DNA of 64,000 nt, from positions 160,439 through 224,438 of the forward strand of contig NZ_BAABBO010000010.1 in NCBI RefSeq assembly GCF_039538005.1, in the 5' to 3' direction. Under the pieces are notes generated by a model. It saw only the letters and a program-made list of their open reading frames with translations. It ran no database searches and was not told where the DNA came from. The DNA is from Allohahella marinimesophila. GTDB taxonomy: Bacteria; Pseudomonadota; Gammaproteobacteria; Pseudomonadales; Oleiphilaceae. A program made the translations under genes and the position numbers. Below, piece after piece: positions 1-9,890 of this stretch (positions are counted from its first letter, which is position 1; each line of letters begins with the position of its first letter).

Positions 1-806
1 TCGGCAAGTCGAGGAATAGCCTTCTTCGGGTTCCCCCTTGCCAGATGAATGCGGGGGGAGAGATAGTCATAGGCTTCAGCGCCGAGCCAGTCACGGAGCT
101 CGAGGGCCTGGCTTTCCATATCGTTCTGGCGACGAAAGTGCTCGCCCTCTACAAAATCCGTTTCGGCCGTATCCGGATCATTCGCCCATATGCGGATAAA
201 CTCGGCCTCAGGGGCATCCCAGGCATGCAATAGATGAAGCTCGGCAGATTCAGATACCGCAAGAAAGGCTGCAAGCTCAAGAATCTGCCTATTCAAGGCC
301 TTCTCTGCCGGATATCGGTCGTCAGCTCCGAGATCCAGCGCGGCGACAATGCTTCGATAACTTGTACCCTCCAGCGGCTTCATCAACCAGACCGGACAGG
401 GGCATTTGCGCAACAGATGCATGTCATCGCTGCCGAAGAGGCGGTCGAGATAGTCGGGATTCTCAGCAGGCTTGATAAGCAGATCGAAATCCTTGCGTAA
501 TACTGCCCTGATGGCTTCGAGCGACAGCCTGCCCACAAGTACCTCGATTTCAATCTCAATCTCGTCCTTGAAGCCTGAAGTCAGCAATTCAATCTGCAGT
601 TGCCGTTCTTGAACCAGCGCCGCCGTCAAATCCGCGGCTTGAATGCCATCCAGGCTGATCCAGACACCAGCAGGGATATCGGGCACGACTTCCAGAACAG
701 TCAGTCGAGCCTGACTGGCCTGGGCGAGCGCCACCGTGCGTGCCATGGTCGCGGTCTGGTTGAGGCTTCGATCCGAGACATAAACAATGTTGTTGAATCT
801 ATTCAT
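1..806 (-). CDS. Universal stress protein, tandem UspA type (C-terminus outside window)
   Basis: The minus strand is open from an ATG at 806 to the window edge, about 268 residues, and runs on past it. The N-terminus (MNRFNNIVYVSDRS) is a typical Usp beta strand. A second Usp unit starts near residue 150 (SIVAALDLGADD), so this is a two-domain UspE-like protein; these cytoplasmic proteins support survival under stress. The start overlaps the stop of the upstream antiporter gene as ATGA, which implies translational coupling. Family assignment is firm; the ligand and exact role are unknown because the end is missing. Confidence 0.85.
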   Translation of the reverse strand, partial: MNRFNNIVYVSDRSLNQTATMARTVALAQASQARLTVLEVVPDIPAGVWISLDGIQAADLTAALVQERQLQIELLTSGFKDEIEIEIEVLVGRLSLEAIRAVLRKDFDLLIKPAENPDYLDRLFGSDDMHLLRKCPCPVWLMKPLEGTSYRSIVAALDLGADDRYPAEKALNRQILELAAFLAVSESAELHLLHAWDAPEAEFIRIWANDPDTAETDFVEGEHFRRQNDMESQALELRDWLGAEAYDYLSPRIHLARGNPKKAIPRLA

Positions 807-2467
807 ACAGGGTCTCCAACAGGGTCATTCGCGACGGCAGGCTTCGGCATGAGCTTGGTCGCTGCCTCTCTGGCGGCGTCAGCATACGGAATGAGCGTCA
901 GATCCACTCCCGCCTGCTCGAACCAGGCGGCATCACGACGGCTGGACGTCGCTATCGCCACTTTTCCCTGATAACCCAGCTCGCGCAGCCCATTCAAGAG
1001 CATGCGATTGATGTCACGATCCCTTACCGTGCTGACAACCCACTGGATGCGATTCAGGGGCAAGGTCCCGACGAATTCAGGATCTTCTGCATCGCCGTAG
1101 TGCACCATGTAACCATCACGCAGGTGCTGCTGAACCGTGGATGGATCGAAATCTATCGCTAACAGCCGACTGCCGCGTTCGCGAAGCGTCGACGCCAGCG
1201 CCGCGCCATAACGGCCCAGCCCAACCACGAGCACATCGATCCCATCTGCATTCTCGACCGGACTGTCACTCTCACGATGCGGCACCTTTCGTTCGAAAAT
1301 CGATAGCCAGGGCGCTAGACGTTCATATAGCCAGTGGGAATACAGGATCATATAGGTCGAGACACTTATAGTAATGAGGCCCACCAAGGTGATGAGACCA
1401 ACCGTCTCCGGAAGCAGATGCCCAAGGCTCAGTCCGAGGGCGGCGAGGATGAGCGAGAACTCGCTGATTTGAGCCACCGTCAAACCGGCCAGAAAGCTGG
1501 TGCGCTTTCGGTACCCCATGAAACCCATGATCACCATGACGATTAACGGATTACCGATAAGGACGAACAGTGAGAATACGATGGCGGCTCCAAGCTGTGC
1601 ACCAAGCATACTCAGGTCAAGAGTGGCACCAAGCTCTATAAAGAAAAACAGCAACAGGAAATCCCGCAGACTGACCAGCCGGGCGGCGACCTGCTCGCGA
1701 TAAGGTGTCGAAGCGATGGATATACCAGCCAGAAAGGCGCCTACCTCCTTGCTGAAGCCAAGCGCATCCCCCGCAGCAGCTCCCAACAAGGCCCAGGCGA
1801 TGGCGAATAGCATGAGGAGTTCGGATGAATGGGCCAGGCGCTGCAGTAACCAGGGCAACACGTAGCGCATTAACAGCGCCACGGAGAGAATCATGCCCGC
1901 ACCTTTCAGCAGGATCTTGAGGGCCTCCCAGCCAAGATGGAAATCACCACCGGCCTTGCCAAAGGCAGTGAGTCCGATCATGACCAGAACCACCACAATG
2001 TCCTGCACGATGAGGAAACCCACCGCGATTCGGCCATGCAGCGAATCCACTTCGCGTTTGTCGGACAGCAGCTTGACGATGATGATAGTGCTGGAGAAAG
2101 TCAGCGCAACTGCCACATAGATTGCCGTTATAGACGACATACCAAGAAGCAGTGCAATCAGATAGCCGGCGACCGATGTGAAGACCACCTGCCCAAGACC
2201 CGAGGCGAGTGCTACTGGACCAACCGTGCGGATAATATGCAGGTCAAGCTTGAGCCCTACTACAAACAGCAGCAGGGCAATCCCGAGACGAGCAAACAGT
2301 TCTATTTCAGAGCTATGAGATACGAGACCAAGGACTGAAGGGCCTAGCAGAATCCCGACTGCGATGAAGGCAACTATCAGTGGCTGGCGTAACCACTGTG
2401 CCAACACGCCCCCCATCGCCGCGATGCCGACAATCACGCCAACCTGTACGAACACGCTTTCAAGCAT
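803..2467 (-). CDS. CPA2-family cation:proton antiporter with TrkA-N domain (KefB-like)
   Basis: A 554-residue inner-membrane protein. Residues 1 to about 380 form a dozen hydrophobic helices of the Na+/H+ exchanger fold, with conserved stretches such as VGFLIVQDIVVV and SKEVGAFLAG. Residues about 405-520 are a cytoplasmic Rossmann TrkA-N domain (VVGLGRYGAAL, then an acidic strand end at AIDFD), as in KefB/KefC-type K+/H+ antiporters. No KefF-like partner is adjacent. The ATGA overlap with the downstream Usp gene suggests both are made together in an envelope or osmotic stress response. Whether it moves K+ or Na+ cannot be read from sequence. Confidence 0.9.
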   Translation of the reverse strand: MLESVFVQVGVIVGIAAMGGVLAQWLRQPLIVAFIAVGILLGPSVLGLVSHSSEIELFARLGIALLLFVVGLKLDLHIIRTVGPVALASGLGQVVFTSVAGYLIALLLGMSSITAIYVAVALTFSSTIIIVKLLSDKREVDSLHGRIAVGFLIVQDIVVVLVMIGLTAFGKAGGDFHLGWEALKILLKGAGMILSVALLMRYVLPWLLQRLAHSSELLMLFAIAWALLGAAAGDALGFSKEVGAFLAGISIASTPYREQVAARLVSLRDFLLLFFFIELGATLDLSMLGAQLGAAIVFSLFVLIGNPLIVMVIMGFMGYRKRTSFLAGLTVAQISEFSLILAALGLSLGHLLPETVGLITLVGLITISVSTYMILYSHWLYERLAPWLSIFERKVPHRESDSPVENADGIDVLVVGLGRYGAALASTLRERGSRLLAIDFDPSTVQQHLRDGYMVHYGDAEDPEFVGTLPLNRIQWVVSTVRDRDINRMLLNGLRELGYQGKVAIATSSRRDAAWFEQAGVDLTLIPYADAAREAATKLMPKPAVANDPVGDPV

Positions 2468-2689
2468 GATGAAGGGGGACCCCCATGAGAAATGCCCTCT
2501 CGGTCCACAGCAAGGATGAGACAGGACTCAGCAAAAAATGTTCGTTTTCCGACACTTGCAATACTTGCTGTGATTGAGATTAGCATTGTGCGGATCGTCG
2601 ATACAAGAATCTGAATCCGCTTTGCAATCCGATACACCAACAGTGAATTCGACCTTACTCGAACGCCAGGCAAAAGGTATTGATACAGC

Positions 2690-2926
2690 TCAATGAGCGG
2701 TGTTTCTGAGAGCACTACATAGCACAGCTGGCTGCTGAGATGTCGAATAAGCGTTGGCAGAGAGAACATGGCTGCTAATCCGCTCTGCACAGCCCTCTGC
2801 CTTCGCCTGTTTAAGCAATTGTGCCAGGGCCTCAACTTGTTGCTGATGCTGACGGTTCACGTAATGGTAAAGGGTTTCCGTGAAGACAGGCTCATCAACT
2901 ATTGCACGCGGCGAAACACGAATCAC
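2690..2926 (-). CDS. Small hypothetical protein
   Basis: A 78-residue frame starting at GTG 2926 with a good Shine-Dalgarno (AGGAG, 8 bases upstream). The first 50 residues look protein-like (TLYHYVNRQHQQQVEALAQL, an amphipathic helix), while the tail is low complexity and less convincing. I recognise no family. It lies between the antiporter gene and the GH16 gene, with about 220 bases of sequence in which I see nothing on its downstream side. It may be a genuine small cytoplasmic protein or a truncated remnant. Confidence 0.4.
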   Translation of the reverse strand: MIRVSPRAIVDEPVFTETLYHYVNRQHQQQVEALAQLLKQAKAEGCAERISSHVLSANAYSTSQQPAVLCSALRNTAH

Positions 2927-3134
2927 AGCGGCGTCTCCTGAGCTGGGCGACCTCAGCTAATCATAGTCCGCTTTCGATCCACGTCACATATTCTGCAGAA
3001 AGTCTGCTATCTCCCTATCGGCATCGTCTGTTCCGACGATGCTTTCGTCGCCACTCATCAGATAGGGTTCGCGTCAGCGGCCCCTATCTTGCGGCAGGCT
3101 GCTGGCTGCTAGAAAATTCACAGGAGAATAAGGC

Positions 3135-4850
3135 ATGCAGTTTCAGACACCTTCAATCACTGCCCGGATCATGTGCGGTGGTCTACTCGCTTTGGCAATC
3201 AGCTTACCCGCAAACGCTGGCACCACCTTCACGGGCAACTATTATCTCGTCAATCTCCACTCGAACAAGGCCCTGGATGTAGACGGTGTGTCCAGGGCTG
3301 CCGGCGCAAATGTGCATCAGTGGGCCTATGGCAATGGTGGCAATCAGCAATGGGAAATGGTCTCTGCCGGTAGTGACACTTACTTTCTGAAAAATCGTCA
3401 TAGTGGGCTGTATCTCGATGTCGCCTGGGGCGCCGCTCATGATGGTGCGAACATCCAGCAAGCCGCTTACAACGGCTCCAATGCACAGAAGTTCCGTATT
3501 GTGGAAATCGAAAGCGGCGTGTACAGGCTGGAGAATGTCGCCAGCGGCAAAGTGCTCGACGTGGCCGCCTGGAATCAGGACAACGGCGCCAATGTGCATC
3601 AATGGACCTGGGGCAACCACAATAATCAGAAGTGGAAGATCATTCCGGTCGGGGCAGCTACCACCCTTTCAGGCGCTGTGCGTATCGACTCGGTGCATAG
3701 CGGCAAAAGCCTCGATGTCGTCAACGTATCTGCCACACCAGGCGCGAATGTCCAGCAGTGGGCTTACGGCGCTGGTGCCAATCAGCAGTGGAACCTGATC
3801 AATACCGGCAACGGTTACTACAAGATTCAGTCCCGACACAGCGGACACATGCTCGATGTGGCCAATGCCTCGACCGCCAACAACGCCAACCTTCAACAAT
3901 GGAACGACAACGGCAACGATGCTCAGCTCTTCTCTTTCATCAGTGTCGGCAATAACGAGTACCAGATCCGCAACAAGCACAGTGGCAAGGTCGTCAACGT
4001 GGCCGATTGGGCCGCCTACGATGGCGGCAATATCCAGCAGTACCAATACCAGGGCGAGGCGCGACAGAAATGGCGGCTAGCTGCAGTGAGCGGTGGTCCG
4101 GGAGGTGGCGGTGGTGGCACCTGCACCGCAGCGCCGGTTTGGGCCGATGAGTTCAACTACAGCGGGCTGCCGGACGCCAGCAAATGGAGCTTCGAAGTGC
4201 AGCGACCAGGTTGGGTCAACGACGAGTGGCAGAACTACACCGGACAGCGACTGGAGAACGCCCGCGTTGGTAACGGCGTTCTCACCATCGAAGCTCGCAG
4301 GGACTGGTTCGGCGGGCATGAGATATCGTCGGCACGCCTGAAAACCCATGGCAAGGGAGACTGGCTGAATGGCCGCATAGAAGTTCGCGCCAAGCTCCCT
4401 CGAGGCCGCGGTACATGGCCTGCGATCTGGATGATGCCGAGTGATTCTGAATATGGTGGCTGGCCAAACAGCGGTGAAATAGACATCATGGAAAACGTTG
4501 GTCATGACCCTTGGAATATCCATGGGTCGATCCACTCCAACGGCCGCAATCATATGCTGGGCAACAACTTCACCGTGACCACAACCAACAACACAGTACA
4601 GGATCAGTTCCACGTTTACAGTGTTGACTGGAACCAGGATCGCATCCAGTACATGATGAATGGTCGGGTCTTCGGAACCTACACGAATCCAAAACAGGGC
4701 TGGAGCACCTGGCCCTTCGACAAGCGCTTCCATCTCATCCTGAATGTCGCTATCGGTGGAATGTGGGGCGGACAGCAAGGTGTCGACATGGGCATCTTCC
4801 CGGCGAAGATGGAGGTGGATTGGGTGCGAGTGTATCGGAGCTGTAACTAG
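3135..4850 (+). CDS. Secreted GH16 beta-glucanase with N-terminal ricin-type lectin repeats
   Basis: A 571-residue secreted enzyme. A Sec signal peptide ends near ANAG at residue 28. Residues about 30-317 are two ricin-type beta-trefoil lectin modules, recognisable by recurring QxW motifs (NQQWEMV, NQKWKII, NQQWNLI, RQKWRLA) and repeated GKxLDV strands. A Gly-rich linker follows, and residues about 330-571 are a glycoside hydrolase family 16 domain with the catalytic GEIDIMEN near residues 445-452. Laminarinase-type endo-beta-1,3-glucanase is the likeliest activity, consistent with algal glucan use; other GH16 substrates are possible. The start is chosen for CAGGAGAA upstream of ATG 3135. Confidence 0.9.
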   Translation: MQFQTPSITARIMCGGLLALAISLPANAGTTFTGNYYLVNLHSNKALDVDGVSRAAGANVHQWAYGNGGNQQWEMVSAGSDTYFLKNRHSGLYLDVAWGAAHDGANIQQAAYNGSNAQKFRIVEIESGVYRLENVASGKVLDVAAWNQDNGANVHQWTWGNHNNQKWKIIPVGAATTLSGAVRIDSVHSGKSLDVVNVSATPGANVQQWAYGAGANQQWNLINTGNGYYKIQSRHSGHMLDVANASTANNANLQQWNDNGNDAQLFSFISVGNNEYQIRNKHSGKVVNVADWAAYDGGNIQQYQYQGEARQKWRLAAVSGGPGGGGGGTCTAAPVWADEFNYSGLPDASKWSFEVQRPGWVNDEWQNYTGQRLENARVGNGVLTIEARRDWFGGHEISSARLKTHGKGDWLNGRIEVRAKLPRGRGTWPAIWMMPSDSEYGGWPNSGEIDIMENVGHDPWNIHGSIHSNGRNHMLGNNFTVTTTNNTVQDQFHVYSVDWNQDRIQYMMNGRVFGTYTNPKQGWSTWPFDKRFHLILNVAIGGMWGGQQGVDMGIFPAKMEVDWVRVYRSCN

Positions 4851-4860
4851 GCCTCGCTTT

Positions 4861-4887
4861 GCCTCTCTCCAGTCATCGGAGAGAGGC
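4861..4887. terminator. Hairpin between convergent genes
   Basis: A perfect 10-bp inverted repeat (GCCTCTCTCC / GGAGAGAGGC) with a 7-base loop lies between the stop of the GH16 gene and the stop of the convergent transporter gene. There is no clear T-run on either strand, so it may act as a weak bidirectional terminator or protect the mRNA 3' ends. Confidence 0.5.
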
Positions 4888-4891
4888 TCGG

Positions 4892-5806
4892 TCAGCTCGA
4901 GTGGACGCTCAAAGCAGTGACAGTCACCAGAATCAGCGCCATGCCCAATACCTGCAACAGGGCGAGGCTCTCATTCAGTAATACGACACCGAACAGCGAA
5001 GCGGTGACTGGCTCGACCATCGCTACTATTGAAGCAACGGCCGGTGCGGCGTGATTGAGACCTACGATGTAAATAACGAATGACAGGCCCGCACCAAACA
5101 CACCCAGTAACACGAACAATGACCAACTTGGCGAGCTGAGCACCTCAATAGTCTGCCCGGAATCAGCGGGCCAGATCAGTACGGTGGCGAGCACCGCCAG
5201 GGCAATTGCGAGAATCGCCTGCGGGCTGCCATGAGGCGCCGCAAATTTGAAGCCGAAGATAAAAATCGCATAACACAGTCCAGACAACAGTCCAGCGCCG
5301 GCGCTGATCGCCGTGACGCCGCCTTCCCCGCTCTCATAGACACCGGTCAGCAGAACGATACCGATGACGACCACCGCCATAGCGATCCACTTGAACCGAT
5401 CGGGCTGTTCCAGCTTGAAGGCGAAGGACACGAGGTAGACGAACACCGGGGCGCAGTACATCAGGGTCGCCGCCACAGCGACACTGCCTTCGGCGATGCT
5501 GACAAAATAGAACGTGAAGTTGCCAGCAACACCAAGACCAGCGATAGCGGACCAGAACCAAAGGCGGCCACTCGTCATACCGCAGCCATCCCGGCGCAAG
5601 GCGAGCCAGATCAGTACTACGCCAAGTCCGATAGCACCCCGGTAGAGGGCCACTACGAATGGATCCCAGCCGTCGGCGATCAACATTCCGGCGACTCCAC
5701 CCGCCAACCCCCAGATCAGCGCCGCGAGCGCTACGAAAGCAAGACCCAGGCTCGCCATCCTGCTCGTTTTGCTGTGTTCCTTCCTATGTGTGGCGTGCCG
5801 GAGCAT
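4892..5806 (-). CDS. EamA/DMT-family transporter
   Basis: About 304 residues with ten predicted membrane segments in two EamA repeats, the usual 10-TM drug/metabolite transporter layout (first repeat opening ALAALIWGLAGGVAGM, second ending VVLLNESLALLQVLGMALI). Such proteins export amino acids, nucleosides or other small metabolites across the inner membrane; the substrate is not predictable. An internal ATG at 5758 (MASLGLAF) begins exactly at the first helix and may be the true start, since the 16 preceding residues are basic and polar. It stands alone, converging on the GH16 gene. Confidence 0.85.
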   Translation of the reverse strand: MLRHATHRKEHSKTSRMASLGLAFVALAALIWGLAGGVAGMLIADGWDPFVVALYRGAIGLGVVLIWLALRRDGCGMTSGRLWFWSAIAGLGVAGNFTFYFVSIAEGSVAVAATLMYCAPVFVYLVSFAFKLEQPDRFKWIAMAVVVIGIVLLTGVYESGEGGVTAISAGAGLLSGLCYAIFIFGFKFAAPHGSPQAILAIALAVLATVLIWPADSGQTIEVLSSPSWSLFVLLGVFGAGLSFVIYIVGLNHAAPAVASIVAMVEPVTASLFGVVLLNESLALLQVLGMALILVTVTALSVHSS

Positions 5807-5855
5807 GCTGAAATATCCCTGGCGAAGAATGAATCACGACAGGCTTGCTATTTAA

Positions 5856-7514
5856 TCAGCTGACAGACTTTTGATCAAAGTTGGTTTTGTTAATATCGAA
5901 GCGCTGCGCGATTGAACGGGCCTGTTCAGCCAGCTGTACGAGTTGTTTCGCTACGGTTTCAGCCGTATCGGCGTCTCTGAGCGTGGACTCCGTCAATTCG
6001 GCAAGACCGGTGATGTTGCGGGAAATATCTGCCGAAACACTGGTCTGTTCCTCGGCAGCAGTCGCCACCTGTTCAGCCAGCTGATCCACCTCGGCAACCT
6101 GACGACCTATACTGTCAATGCCAGTCTGAGCATTGGCAAACAGTGCCGAACTTTCGACCGAAATGCTCTGACTCGACTTCATGAATTCGACCGTTCCCTT
6201 CGCCCCTGATTGCACCTTGGCGATGATACTTTCGATTTCCTTGGTGGATTCCTGAGTTTTTTGAGCCAGTGATCTCACTTCATCCGCGACGACAGCAAAA
6301 CCACGCCCTTGCTCCCCTGCCCTTGCGGCTTCAATGGCCGCATTCAGCGCCAGCAGATTCGTCTGTTCAGCGATACCACGAATGACATTGATGACCGAGC
6401 CGACATTCTTCGTGTCTTCAGAAAAGCTGTCGACCATGTCAGACGTTTGCTGAATCTGGCTGGATAGCCGGCTCATGGCAGCGCTCGCCTGAGACATTGT
6501 CGAACTGGCCTCGCTCGCATCAGTATTGGCTTGTCTGGTAACACTGGCCGTGCTGTTGGCATGACTCGCCACTTCGGATGCACTATGAGACATCTCCTGC
6601 ATGGCGGTGGCCATCTGGTCAGTCTTATCGTGGGCCGACGTCGCCTGGCGAGCCAGACGCGCTGCGGTATCGTTCAATGCTCGCGACGCGCTCTGCATAG
6701 CCACATCAGTCTCGCCCATCTGTCTGCCGATATCCCGGAGAAAGGTCTGGAGTGTTTTTGCTGAATCAGCCAACTGTCCAAGCTCATCCTGCGTCGACAC
6801 TTCAATTTCGCCGCTCAGTCTGCCCTGGCTAAGCTCCGAAATCCTGCCGACGAGATAGCGGCTTGGCGCTACAAGTGCACGATTTACGGTATACAGCACT
6901 AGCGCTGCGCTGATAAGGATCATACTGAAGAGCACTGCACTCGAAAACCAGAGTGATGACTGGGCCTGGCCCGTGATCAAACTGGTCTTGCTGCGAGCGC
7001 TCTCCATCAAATGGTTATTAGCTTCATCGAGATATGTGGCGGGTGCCCGGTCTATCCCCTTGACAGCGAGATCACCAGCAGCAGCATCGTAGCCGCTCGC
7101 CACGAAGGCCTCGAACCCTTTGCGGTAGGCATCCTGCATAAGCCTGTGTGACTCGATGAAGTTTACGATGCTGACCTGCGATGGCGATGGGGGCAAGGTT
7201 TCGGCCAAGGCCTCGGCACCCTGTCTGACACCGGCTTCTCGAGCCTGAAATTGCGCCCAGTACTTTGCTCGAGCAGCGTCATCCTGACCTCTGAGCAGCA
7301 CGTTCTTCCACTCCTGTACCTGGGTCTTGAAGTCTGCCAGTACGACCTGGGCCTGCCGCGCCTGCCGCACATCATTATCGAGCAGCATTTCGAGTTCGTT
7401 CATCGCGTGGTTCGAGGACCAGACGCTGTAAGCAGCAGCCCCAAGGCAGAGGGTCGTCGATGCGACGATGATCGCGAGGAGTTTGTTCATTAAACTTCGG
7501 TTGAACCAGTGCAT
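5856..7514 (-). CDS. Methyl-accepting chemotaxis protein
   Basis: A transmembrane chemoreceptor. Starting at ATG 7514 (MHWFNRSLMNKLL) gives 552 residues; a longer frame reaches 7646 but its extra residues lack membrane-protein character. A first TM helix (about 10-30), a periplasmic helical sensor of about 160 residues, a second TM and a HAMP region are followed by the cytoplasmic signalling hairpin, whose tip contains the invariant IAEQTNLLALNAAIEAAR. The C-terminus lacks a CheR-binding pentapeptide. It forms ternary complexes with CheW and CheA; the ligand is unknown. It is separated by more than 200 bases from the lactate permease gene, so it is probably a single-gene unit. Confidence 0.9.
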   Translation of the reverse strand: MHWFNRSLMNKLLAIIVASTTLCLGAAAYSVWSSNHAMNELEMLLDNDVRQARQAQVVLADFKTQVQEWKNVLLRGQDDAARAKYWAQFQAREAGVRQGAEALAETLPPSPSQVSIVNFIESHRLMQDAYRKGFEAFVASGYDAAAGDLAVKGIDRAPATYLDEANNHLMESARSKTSLITGQAQSSLWFSSAVLFSMILISAALVLYTVNRALVAPSRYLVGRISELSQGRLSGEIEVSTQDELGQLADSAKTLQTFLRDIGRQMGETDVAMQSASRALNDTAARLARQATSAHDKTDQMATAMQEMSHSASEVASHANSTASVTRQANTDASEASSTMSQASAAMSRLSSQIQQTSDMVDSFSEDTKNVGSVINVIRGIAEQTNLLALNAAIEAARAGEQGRGFAVVADEVRSLAQKTQESTKEIESIIAKVQSGAKGTVEFMKSSQSISVESSALFANAQTGIDSIGRQVAEVDQLAEQVATAAEEQTSVSADISRNITGLAELTESTLRDADTAETVAKQLVQLAEQARSIAQRFDINKTNFDQKSVS

Positions 7515-7747
7515 ATCAGGATCCAGACAAGGTAAAATTCCCCGACAATATAGTTGCATATGCGCTTCAGATTTGTGGTCAATTTGTATCTGTGCTGACA
7601 GAAGGCAACGCGCTGTTACGTGAGCACTGAATAAAGGAAATTCCATTGATGTAAAACAAGTTTCCGAACCAGTTTCTCCCGACCGAAAGCATTACAGTAA
7701 TGTAATTAAGCGACATTTCACTGAGACGGATCTTTCCGAAAACCGTT

Positions 7748-9343
7748 TCACGCGAGTCCCAACCCGATAAGCCCTGCGCCAATTGCGTAAAACAGCATAG
7801 GTCCCAGCGTCAGGCGGATAACGTCTCCTTCTCGCCCAGCCAGGTTTACAACGGCAGCGGCGGCCACTACGTTCATCACACAGATCATATTGCCGGCGTT
7901 CGCCCCAAGTGTTTGCAGAGCCAGGATCAGCCTGGGGGAATGGCCTGCAGAGAGCGCCGCTTCCTGCTGCAGACCAGCGAACATCATGTTGGAAAAGGTG
8001 GATGAGCCGGCGACGAAACTGCCGAGTGCCCCGATGATCGGAGCCATCAGTGGCCACACATCGGCCAGATGAGCGACTGCAAGATGGGCAAGCTCGGTGG
8101 GCATGGCCTCAAGACCGCTGCTATTCACATCGGAGTTGAGGAAAATTCGCACCATCGGCACTGAAGTGCCGAGGGCAATGGTGGCTGGCAGCAGACTGCC
8201 GGCAGTCTGATGGGCTGCCGCCACCGCGGTAGTCAAGGGTAGTCGGTGCATTACGAGCGTTATCAGCGCAGTCCCCGCAAACACGGTTCCGGGCAGGTAC
8301 AAGGGCGCCAGGCTGGCGGAAATGTCGGTACCCAGCAATGCTGGCCATTCCAGGGTAAAGCCTTGCAGCCAGGCCTTTAATGGCAAGGTGTTGAGGCGAG
8401 TGAGTATCAGCAGCAATGCCGCCAGCAGATAGGGGGACCAGGCCAGCCACAGCGGCATGGGTGAGCCAGGCTCCTCAGGTTTACCATCGACGGAAGCCTG
8501 GTCGTCAGCCAGCCGCCAGGGGTCGACAGGCAAAAACCAGCCTCGTCGTGCGGCGCCCACCACCAGGGCTAGCCCAACCATGCTACCAATAATTGCGGGG
8601 AACTCAGGCCCGAGCAGTAACGCGACACCCCAGGCTGGCACTGTGTAGGCGAGGCCGGCAAAGAGCGAAAAGCGCCACAAAGCCAGACCCTCGCGCCAGC
8701 GACGGTTAGCGCCGAAATAGCGCGTAAGCAGGGCCACCATCAACAGGGGTAGAAAACTCGCCACGATAATATCGATACCCGCCGCAGTGGTCCCTACGGC
8801 CTTCAACGCTGCATCGCTGGTGCCGGGTACACCTTGGGCGATGCCCACCAGTAGCGGCGTACCCACTGCACCGAAAGTGACCGGCGCGCTGTCAGCGATC
8901 AACGCCAGTGTCACCGCTGCCATGGCGGGAAACCCCAGCGCTACAAGCAATGGCGCGCCTATCGCCGCCGGGGTACCAAATCCGCTGGCGCCTTCGAGAA
9001 AGGCCCCGAACAACCAGGCAATGATGATCACCTGCACACGCCGATCAGGCGAAATATGGTAGAAACCCGCTCGAATGGCATCGAAGGCACCACCGGCCCT
9101 CAGCGTATTGAGTAGAAAAATAGCGCCAAAAACGATGATCAGAATGGAGCTCGCGATCACCCAGCCTTCCAGTATCGAGGCCATAATCTGCCTGCCAGGG
9201 ACCCGCCAGACCAGGGCTGCGAGAGTGCCGACTACCAGCAGACTCAGGGGCATTGCCCGGCTGGCGGGTAGGCGCAACACTACCAGCAGCAGGAAAACAG
9301 CCACTATTGGCATCAAAGCCGTCATCAGTTGCCAAAGGTTCAT
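7748..9343 (-). CDS. lctP: L-lactate permease (LctP family)
   Basis: A 531-residue inner-membrane permease with about 13 helices that matches the lactate permease family along its whole length. The glycine-rich GASGFGTPAAIGAPLLVAL segment is a family hallmark, as are VTFGAVGTPLL and the C-terminal SNMMFAGLQ/GANAGNMICVMN region. It imports L-lactate, D-lactate or glycolate by proton symport. A start at ATG 9343 is supported by AAGGAT upstream. No lactate dehydrogenase gene is adjacent in the window, so it is an orphan permease here. Confidence 0.92.
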   Translation of the reverse strand: MNLWQLMTALMPIVAVFLLLVVLRLPASRAMPLSLLVVGTLAALVWRVPGRQIMASILEGWVIASSILIIVFGAIFLLNTLRAGGAFDAIRAGFYHISPDRRVQVIIIAWLFGAFLEGASGFGTPAAIGAPLLVALGFPAMAAVTLALIADSAPVTFGAVGTPLLVGIAQGVPGTSDAALKAVGTTAAGIDIIVASFLPLLMVALLTRYFGANRRWREGLALWRFSLFAGLAYTVPAWGVALLLGPEFPAIIGSMVGLALVVGAARRGWFLPVDPWRLADDQASVDGKPEEPGSPMPLWLAWSPYLLAALLLILTRLNTLPLKAWLQGFTLEWPALLGTDISASLAPLYLPGTVFAGTALITLVMHRLPLTTAVAAAHQTAGSLLPATIALGTSVPMVRIFLNSDVNSSGLEAMPTELAHLAVAHLADVWPLMAPIIGALGSFVAGSSTFSNMMFAGLQQEAALSAGHSPRLILALQTLGANAGNMICVMNVVAAAAVVNLAGREGDVIRLTLGPMLFYAIGAGLIGLGLA

Positions 9344-9652
9344 AGCGGGCGGATCCTTTGCGTGACTGTCTCATTATGGGGAGACGTAGACCCCAGCGTG
9401 AGCATGCCCGGCTCGCCATGACGCCCATTGCGTTTCGTTAAGCGCCAGGTTCCCGGGCCTCATCCCTGCACTGCCTTCCGTGAGGATGACTCAGACTATC
9501 TTGCTTTCACGTGAAAACTGCATATGAAATTCCCTTTGATGACGGTGATCCCTGAATTCATGGCAACGACGCTGGTATATAATCGTTTATTGCACAGTTG
9601 CCGAGTACTGGTGTTCAAAATACTACACCCTTTCCATGACAAGGAGCCCGTC
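9344..9652. other. Intergenic region with a 12-bp palindrome and a TATAAT box
   Basis: This is the divergent promoter region between lctP and a small acidic protein gene. It holds the perfect palindrome TTTCACGTGAAA at 9505-9516, a plausible operator, and a TATAAT hexamer at 9578-9583 facing the downstream small gene without an obvious -35 partner. A frame open through 9524-9652 continues into the small gene but lacks coding character before the AAGGAG at about 9641. Confidence 0.4.
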
Positions 9653-9865
9653 ATGATGTCGCAAGACAATGACAACGAAGAACAAACACCTGGAACAGCC
9701 AGAACACCCCAGATCATCAAAGGCGGCTGTGGCATCCGTTTCGATCCGGATCAACTATCCGATGAGACTGGCTTCGATTTTTCCGGCGCAGAAAAGCTGA
9801 AGGAAAAGTCCGAAGATAAACAGGAAGACAGCGCGTCCAAAGATGCCAGTGATGATCGCTCGTGA
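9653..9865 (+). CDS. Small, highly charged acidic protein
   Basis: A 70-residue protein (MMSQDNDNEEQ...) preceded by a strong AAGGAG ribosome site six to seven bases upstream of ATG 9653; a second ATG follows directly. It is very rich in D, E, K and S and has no membrane segment. The middle holds a short ordered-looking stretch (IIKGGCGIRFDPDQLSD) with a single cysteine, and the C-terminal half is probably disordered. I recognise no family. The strong ribosome site and the TATAAT box upstream support expression. It converges on the Na/Pi symporter gene with a 25-base gap. Confidence 0.6.
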   Translation: MMSQDNDNEEQTPGTARTPQIIKGGCGIRFDPDQLSDETGFDFSGAEKLKEKSEDKQEDSASKDASDDRS

Positions 9866-9890
9866 TATTAGCCAGAACCGACCGGGCCGC

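Noticed and set aside
2434..2835. 133-codon minus-strand frame before the antiporter gene
   Set aside because: Overlaps the antiporter start, basic and low in protein character, no ribosome site.
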